Assembly: GCA_022605405.1 (NCBI GenBank)
Contig: JABYQQ010000011.1
Location: 1 to 64,000, forward strand
Source: Earliella scabrosa
Taxonomy: Eukaryota > Basidiomycota > Agaricomycetes > Polyporales > Polyporaceae
Length of the DNA: 64,000 nucleotides
Reading direction: 5' to 3'
The notes below the pieces were generated by a model. The model was not told where the DNA came from, made no database searches, and worked only from the letters and a program-made list of their open reading frames with translations. This document shows positions 57,682 to 64,000 of the stretch, piece after piece (the first letter of the stretch is position 1; each line of letters opens with the position of its first letter). Made by a program: the position numbers and the translations under genes.

Positions 57682-60537
57682 AATGGCCACTAGTAAGTGT
57701 GTCTATACTTCTTGGTGGCAGTCAGTAATCCTTCTCCTGTTTGGATAGCAATGCATTCTCAACTTCAGGCTGCAATCAACCCCAAGTTCTATGTAGGCAA
57801 ACCTCTCCCTGTGGTTCAGGCCACTACCAAGAATGGCCTGAGACACTGCAATGCTGCAGACATGTCAGACTTCATGTCCATTCTCAAGGCCTTTGCTCGT
57901 GGTCCGTTCCTCACCTCAATCAACTCTTTCCATCCCCACTCCTCCCAATGTCCCCTTGACAATGCAGCAGTGGCCACACTGTGTGAGTTCCTTTTGGTCG
58001 ACTCTTGGTGTCAGGTTGACTCTGTCAAGGGTCTGGTCAACGCTGCGTATACCATCATTCCTACTCAACAGTGGAAATCTCTTGCCTCTCTGTCTCTCTC
58101 CACCTCCTTCAATGTCTCTGCTCTTCCCACACTTCAAGATCTCCCTTCTGGCTATCCTATCTCCTTTTCTCATGGCCATCGCAAAGCCGCTCTGCAAGCT
58201 ATGCTTGATCAGTCTGATATCCGTGATGTCGTTGTCGACATGTATGGGGAGGAACTGATGTGGCCTATCTATGTTATGCCGCAGTGTGAGTTTTAGAGTT
58301 TTGTCACTCCAGTATTACTTCTGCTTATCTCATGTTATTATTTCAGATCTACTCGGCTTCATTCCAGAGGAATACTGGATTGCATACATTTTCTATCTCA
58401 ACCGAGTCGATCCTGCCCAGAAGCCTGCGGATTCTACCGAGCTTTTTGCCACCTGGCTCTTCCACATCGATCACCTCTACAATCAGCTATATCACTCGGA
58501 AGAGCACCGCTACTCCATTTCCACCGTGGCAGACAAAAGAATCACAGACATATACGGCCAATCCAAGATCCACTATCTCACTTCACCAAAGATGCATGGT
58601 GAACTCAGTCTGAACCATCCACGTGTCCTTTCCACTCTGGCTGCTGCTATACACATTCCTCCTGCTTGTCTCAACTTCCATCAGGCCGTTTTCAAAGTCA
58701 TCAAGGAGTCCAACTACTGGGTAAGCCATTTGGACTCTGTTAGGGTCAATTGTGCACTTATATCAAATCTTATCCTTAGCCGATCATCACCTTCCTGGAG
58801 CTTGGAGCAGCCCAGCTTCAGCCATATGCCACTGTGCCATATCAGTACTGGAATGACTTTGTCTCTGACGACTCCACAGAGTCCCAGCCTCCCACCGCTT
58901 CTAAGAAATCCGCCACCACTGTCAGTTTGCACTCTTTGGAAATCAGATTCAATGCACAACAATGGATTCATCATCTCTACACTTCAGAAGATCGCCAAGG
59001 CAATTCTGACCGCATGGAGAAGTTCATCGATAGCTTGGAAAAGAGTGACATGGATCTGTTGTGGGCTTGGCCAGACCCGTCAACTTGTGCACGGCACCCT
59101 GGTTTCTATAACTTTGCCTGTCTACCGCAGAAGGTGAGTCAATGTATAGTTACAGGCCATATGCACATTAACATATATCATTCAGAGTTTCATCTGGACC
59201 GCCATCTACGGAGGAGGCAGCAAAGCAGATGGTACAAGTGGTACACAAAGCTACTTCAAAGACTTAGTTCATGTTGTCTATCTGGTCAGTCACTTTCTTC
59301 CCATATACTATATTCATCACTCAATTTCTCTTAGCTTGTCTGGGCGCTAAGTGATTGTCAAACCGCCAATCGCTGGGCCAGCACACACAAAAATGGCAAC
59401 ACAACATTCAGCAGATTCACTTATTCCAACTCAGCCAATGGTGTCATTTTGGCCTATCTTGCAGCGGCACGATCAGCAAGTAATGACAACTGGTGTCCTT
59501 CTTTGCCTTCTCTCGACAACATGGAGCTCGCTGTGCTCTATGACAATGCAACTTCAGAAGACCTGGACAAATTGCACAAGGTGTGTATGTATTTCTAGTA
59601 TATGTTATATCTTACTTATGTTTATAACAGGTCGCTCTGGTGTTGATTGATGTTGGCGAAGAGCTCATTGCAGCTCTGTCTGAGTCTATGTGTCATCTCA
59701 AACAGGATGCCACTCCACCTCCCAATCCTGCTACCATTGCCAAGAGCAAGGGTTGTCACAGCTCCTACTTCTACTGGTGCCCTGAGAACTTCATCTTTTC
59801 GACATTCGGGTTCAACATGGCAAACAACAAACTCTTCCTGGTTCCAATCACTGTTCAGGCTTTCTATCGCCTCTCCGCGTCCACGTTGGTCACAAAGTTA
59901 CTGGTCAGGAAGAACAGCAGGTCCAATGTTATGCCCAAGCCATCAGCAATGTCTTTTTGCATCAGGCATTTCAGTTTATTTTCTATGGCATTTTGGAGGT
60001 GCGTAGTTCTTTGCTTGGTAATTGCTATTCTCACTCTTCACAAATTGCAGATCGACAAGATTAACCAGTTCACACCCACTGATCAAGCCTGGACTCCAAA
60101 TCTTCATGCTATCATTCCCTTGGCCCCTATTCCTGTCACCACTGTTGGCAACTCCACTCCAGTTCCATCTCATCGCACTGGTTCTGCGGCTCCTTCCAAG
60201 TCTCCTGTCCCACGTGTTTCTTCGCATTCATCACCCGTTCCACAACCTCTACCTCAACCGGCTTCATCTCGTGCATCTCAGCATTCTTCACCCATCCCAC
60301 AGCCTGCAACTGGTGCAGGCAAGCGAGCACTTGCAGAGAAGGATGAAGATGGACCTCCATTGAAACAAACTCGTGCTGACTCTGCGGTTCAAGAGCATTG
60401 CCTCTCTGAGGCACTCCGCAAAGAGCTGGATGACCTCCTGCCTGTGAGTTTTACATCCATATAGCTAATCATTTCACGTGCTAACTTTATACCAGAGTGA
60501 GGGCTCACACCACTGGAACACGCAAATGACAAAATAA
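57682..60537 (+). CDS. Uncharacterised protein C of a three-gene group, about 800 aa
   Basis: A short first exon (MAT) splices to MHSQLQAAINPKFYVGKPLP at about 57751. Further exons give NGLRHCNAADMSDFMSILKA, DIRDVVVDMYGEELMWPIYV, YLLGFIPEEYWIAYIFYLNR, ELSLNHPRVLSTLAAAIHIP, PIITFLELGAAQLQPYATVP, SFIWTAIYGGGSKADGTSGT, LVWALSDCQTANRWASTHKN, YLAAARSASNDNWCPSLPSL and ALVLIDVGEELIAALSESMC. A single shift at about 59872-59882 is then needed to go from TVQAFYRLS to VHVGHKVTGQEEQQVQCYAQ, FLHQAFQFIFYGILEIDKIN and a Ser/Pro-rich tail with a basic patch, ending NTQMTK at 60535-60537. At least seven introns splice in phase. No known domain is recognised. Apart from the one shift the gene looks intact, with TATA box and leader. 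A sequencing error would make it functional. Its neighbours and AT-rich setting suggest a mobile or lineage-specific gene. Confidence 0.6.
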
Positions 60538-60904
60538 TATGGGGCAACGAGATGCAAGAGCGCCCAGGCCTCAACACTTGTGTAATACAATTATCATGCA
60601 CTGGTTGGCTAATCAAGTTGGCCCAGATTCATTGAATTATTGTTACAAACACTTTCGCTTATCCTTTGGATCACTTATTTTGGACTCTGACTTGCTGTAC
60701 CTAGAGTAGACATCTTGTTGCATGTCCAAGCACAAGTCTTATGTCTCGCTGCTTGTTCGTGCATAAGTGCATCAGGTCATACAATAAAATGTAGCTACAT
60801 GATGTTTCCGTGTGTAGAACTACACAGCAGTCATTCAATATAAAAACTCTCCAAACCTGGCAGATAAAAGCCTCCAAGTTCAAGTTGGTATTTTCTCTGC
60901 TCCA
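60538..60904. other. 3' flank of gene C, no gene
   Basis: AT-rich non-coding sequence. Nothing recognised. Confidence 0.4.
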
Positions 60905-61110
60905 TAGCTGCGCTTAGTTACAATTGATGAGTATACAGATCAATCGTTTCTTTATCTTGCGGGCAAGTGCCCAACGATGCTTTGACCCCGTGGGAATAAT
61001 ATTTGCTCAAATTACCGCAAACTATTGGCGACATAAGCGTCAGTAAGAACAAACATTGATCTTTGCAACCCTACGCTAGGGCTTATGCACCGCTTTCTGC
61101 ATCAGACGCT
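60905..61110 (+). repeat. Structured repeat R1, copy 2
   Basis: It shares with the other copies ATTGATGAGT, AATCGTTTC, GCGGGCAAGTGCCCAACGAT, GACCCCGTGGGAATAA and the pair CCCTACGCTAGGG near its end. Confidence 0.65.
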
Positions 61111-61164
61111 CAACAACATGCCGCGTAGTATGAGTACGGTGCAGTAACTATGCATGCATTGTGG

Positions 61165-61791
61165 CTACATATAGAGTACACTACAATTGTTTGTCATCAG
61201 TGTATGTAATGATGAAGAATAGAAACACATTTGCAATCCAGCCTTTCTGCGAGTCTGGCACAGGCGTGATATTGTCCAACACCACCACTGCACATTCCAC
61301 GGTTCAGCTGATCCCTCTCGTACGCTCTTCAGGCGTCTTTGAAACCATTCCTCATTCCAAGGCTTCCAAGGCGTCCACAGGCCAGTGTACATACCTGATG
61401 TCTTTCACACATTGGGTCTCGGCCACCACAAACGATCCTCCGTCTGATCAGACTGACCTGGAATCCATGCCACAATTGTTTAGCCAGAAATCTGTAAGAC
61501 GTTTAGCAACCCCTTATACATACCTGTGAATACCTTATACACCCCACATATCATGTCCGTCCCGTACTCCGACAACCCGTCATCTGTGTAACTCAACTGC
61601 TTGGGATGGTGTAACTGGAAGAGCACCTGCAGGGCGTAATATTGATCCAATGGACCTGCTAGTACGGTCAGCCCATCATCTCCGGTCATGGCTTCCAGTG
61701 CAAGTTGCCATATGATACCTCCGCTCATGAGTGCCGCTCGAAGGTGCGCCATGCGGGCCACTCCGTAGGATTTGATGTAGTGCGAACTCAT
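61165..61791 (-). pseudogene. Decayed hypothetical coding sequence
   Basis: From a start at 61791 the frame reads MSSHYIKSYGVARMAHLRAA, LMSGGIIWQLALEAMTGDDG and QYYALQVLFQLHHPKQLSYT, ending near 61520 at a good intron donor. After the intron the words FWLNNCGMDS, FVVAETQCVKDI and, in another frame, WTPWKPWNEEWFQRRLKSVR appear with several stop codons between them. The latter words recall a common uncharacterised basidiomycete family with a WTP..E.WFQ.RL motif. This is the broken remains of such a gene. Confidence 0.45.
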
Positions 61792-61796
61792 ACTGG

Positions 61797-62010
61797 CCGT
61801 AGTTACGATTGATGAGTTTACAAAGAAATCGTTCTTTATGAGACGGAGCTTGCGGGCAAGCGCCCAACGATGCTTCGACTCCGTGGGAAATAAATACAGA
61901 CTCCGCTGACTGGCTCACTACAGATGACATAAGCTAAGTAAGTATCAGCACTAATCATTCCAACCCTAGTCCAGGGTTTGTGCACAGCTTTTTTGTTACT
62001 TGCTCTTCAA
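61797..62010 (+). repeat. Structured repeat R1, copy 3
   Basis: This copy keeps ACGATTGATGAGTTT, AAGAAATCGTTC, GCGGGCAAGCGCCCAACGAT, CTCCGTGGGAAATAA and AACCCTAGTCCAGGGTTT, the last forming a small hairpin. It is the best preserved of the three. Confidence 0.65.
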
Positions 62011-62159
62011 GCGCTTCACAGATCGATATAGTGCTGATGGTCCATTCAAAGTGGTCATTAGATGTGAGTATATACATTTTGTAGGCACCAACTGTAAGTT
62101 TCTATTGCTATAGCACATCTTATATACAGATCAATACTGAGTGTAGGAGAAGCAAAATA

Positions 62160-62216
62160 AACTTGCCCATATCGGAAAAGATGGGCTGTCTTTCAGCATT
62201 GGTGGGGGGCGCTTAA
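62160..62216 (+). repeat. Repeat shared with 51806-51875
   Basis: Words TTGCCCATATCGG, GATGGGCTGTCTTT and GGGGGGCGCTT match the reverse of 51806-51875. It seems related to the foldback family through the GGGCGCTT end. Confidence 0.5.
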
Positions 62217-62424
62217 CCATGCCTGAGGGCATCTATACTACCAGATTAGATTGTAGTATGGTTGCAACCTCAAAAGATAGCTGTCATCCTTTCTTATGTG
62301 ATGCCAGTGCTGTTATTGTGTGTTGCTTATAGTTGTAACATTATACTTGCCTTGATACAAACTCAAGGTGTTTCAGTTGAGCATGAGAGTAGTCTCCATA
62401 TATTTACGACTTTTATCTCCAATT

Positions 62425-62524
62425 TAAGCGCCCAAATTGATCGGAGATATTGATAAGTGCTGAACAGGCTCTGATCTGCTGCAGAGCCTGTTCAGCATCG
62501 CATATTTCGGCCGATGGGCGCTTA
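62425..62524. repeat. Foldback hairpin element FB3
   Basis: Outer arms TAAGCGCCCA (62425-62434) and TGGGCGCTTA (62515-62524) pair perfectly. The inner stem TGCTGAACAGGCTCTG (62458-62473) pairs perfectly with 62482-62497 around an 8-base loop. The TCGGCC and GGGCGCTTA parts are shared with FB1 and the inner stem is unique. Confidence 0.85.
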
Positions 62525-63389
62525 TTTAAGCGTCACATGACACAGAGTCACACAAAGTCACAAACTCTGTATTTTGCACATTTCTCTGCACATAGCATAA
62601 CAAGATATGGCATATTATGTATCATTGGAATCAGCATCTCAAGGACTATATACTGAGATATATATTGAAGACTCATGTGACACATAGTAGATGATATTTC
62701 CCTGTCAATCTTACTATACCATAGCCTGCACAGAAAATACTGCAGTGTCCTGTCAAATGTGGATGTTGAAGGAGGTGACACTGATACCAAACCATAAACA
62801 TTGACATTGCTCACTATAAAGACTTGTAACTTGATAATGACCATATTGATAAACTGTTATTTATTGCCACTACCCATAGTGATGCTTACAATCTGAAAGA
62901 TGACACTGATGATACAACCATAGCTTCTACATTTCTGAGTGAATTGAGAAGATTGAACCTTGTATGAATACAGAAAGAACACACTCACATTGTGAGCATA
63001 GAGCAGCTTCAATGCTAACATTGCTTCAAAAACTAGTTAAGCAGCAAGTGCCTTTGCATTGTGGGTGCGTAGCAATGACAATTGTCTATCTAATTGAATA
63101 ACTTACTAGAACTTCTGAGCTTTCCAATAATGACCACTCTTAGCCGTATATTTGGATTGTAGAGAAATCTCAGACAGGCTATGCAATAAAATATGCAAAC
63201 AGGTTGTACAGTATATGATTAAATGCAGTGCTGCATTGCTCTCTGGGGCTCTCTACACAGTATTATCTTTATTGAAAGAGTATATTCTGCAGAACACAAT
63301 CCATCAGATTGAAGATACCTCTATGGCAAATGTTATTCAGAAATGATAGACATAGAATCAGAGACATTATCTTTACTACAATACATGGA
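62525..63389. other. AT-rich, no gene
   Basis: Short frames only, none convincing. The sequence is of the same AT-rich type as 45-49 kb. Confidence 0.4.
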
Positions 63390-63928
63390 CTATAACGATA
63401 TACAACTCATCAATCGTTTCTGCCAGAGATTGGCCCACTTCAAACCAAGTCTAGTGCACCGTGTTGGTGAGTGTTGCGAGGGAATGGGGGGTGAATTAGA
63501 ACAATGGTTTGCTGCGGCGGCTGCAAGCGCTTCCTGATGCTGAACTGCCCTGGATCTACTCCAACGACTGTATGAAAGGGAGCCCCATTGGCCAATAGGT
63601 GGACGACTGCTGCTGTACTGTCCAGGGTCTCGCCCAAACAGATAAAGAAGAACACGGCTGTTCACGCACAGCGTCCAGATTTGATTCGTAGGATCCTCAC
63701 AGTATTGAACAGCATATAGGGAGTGGCCCCCCTGGGTACCATACCATCTGACCGTGATGCATGAGTCTGTGAGGGTTGGAATGAGCGAATGACTCCCTGA
63801 GCTTTGGTGGTGGAGATCCCAGCAACCCAGCATTCTTCTTCCGGCGCTCTCTGGGACATTATGCATGCGGCCCAACCCGCGTAGACTCGCCAAACATCTG
63901 CTCGCTGATCTAGTTGGGTGTCGTCCAC
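63390..63928 (-). other. Possible coding remnant at the window edge
   Basis: Overlapping minus-strand frames read DDTQLDQRADVWRVYAGWAA, ECWVAGISTTKAQGV and then, in another frame, SLIPTLTDSCITVRWYGTQG and SRVLLYLFGRDPGQYSSSRP. Composition is more coding-like than the surroundings, but a frame change is needed and no domain is recognised. It may extend beyond the window. Confidence 0.25.
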
Positions 63929-64000
63929 AAGACCAAATACTTTGTACAGGCTTGTGTTGAGATAGGTGTGATATCCCGTGGCTGGGGGAGAAGAGATTGT

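Noticed and set aside
61797..62010. Hammerhead-ribozyme-like words (TTGATGA...GAAA) in repeat R1
   Set aside because: The spacer between them does not form a proper stem II, and the flanks ACGA and TCGT pair with each other, contrary to the hammerhead layout.

Overview
The window looks like nuclear DNA of a filamentous basidiomycete, most likely an Agaricomycete of polypore type. The evidence is many short GT-AG introns (about 50-70 bp), GC-rich gene space with pyrimidine-rich leaders, the protein families seen (fused ARG5,6, SPX-RING protein, OPT transporter, basidiomycete-type P450) and a dense repeat island. No similarity search could be run; identities rest on recognised motifs and family knowledge.

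Region 1 (1-28.0 kb) is GC-rich and loosely packed. It holds a disordered Ser/Pro-rich protein (+), a decayed cytochrome P450 (-), an F-box-like protein (+), an intact OPT-family transporter (-), a large amidohydrolase with a nonsense codon and a frameshift (+), two small, possibly related genes (-) of which one looks broken, and a decayed ribosomal protein eL8 copy (+). Long stretches between them hold nothing I can support.

Region 2 (28.0-41.3 kb) is a compact housekeeping block: a small conserved-looking protein; ARG5,6 (arginine synthesis, mitochondrial) sharing a 240-bp divergent promoter with ULA1 (NEDD8 activation); a predicted mitochondrial protein sharing a 164-bp divergent promoter with an SPX-RING ubiquitin-ligase-like protein; HEM13 (heme synthesis); and a disordered protein with an acidic C-terminus. 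Neighbours are alternately divergent and convergent with 160-460 bp gaps.

Region 3 (about 41.6-64 kb) is an AT-rich repeat island. It contains a 1.28-kb terminal-inverted-repeat transposon nested in a second element whose partial copy 1.5 kb away shows the unoccupied site, several MITE-like families, foldback elements that share arms but carry different hairpin cores, a roughly 200-bp structured repeat in three copies, a degenerate minisatellite, a Gypsy gag remnant, and a group of three uncharacterised intron-containing genes (54.6-60.5 kb). Two of these are divergent around three 21-bp dyads. Each of the three carries at least one apparent frameshift.

The most interesting material is this three-gene group with its dyad-bearing promoter, the hairpin family with exchanged cores, and the unusual number of broken genes in an otherwise ordinary genome segment.
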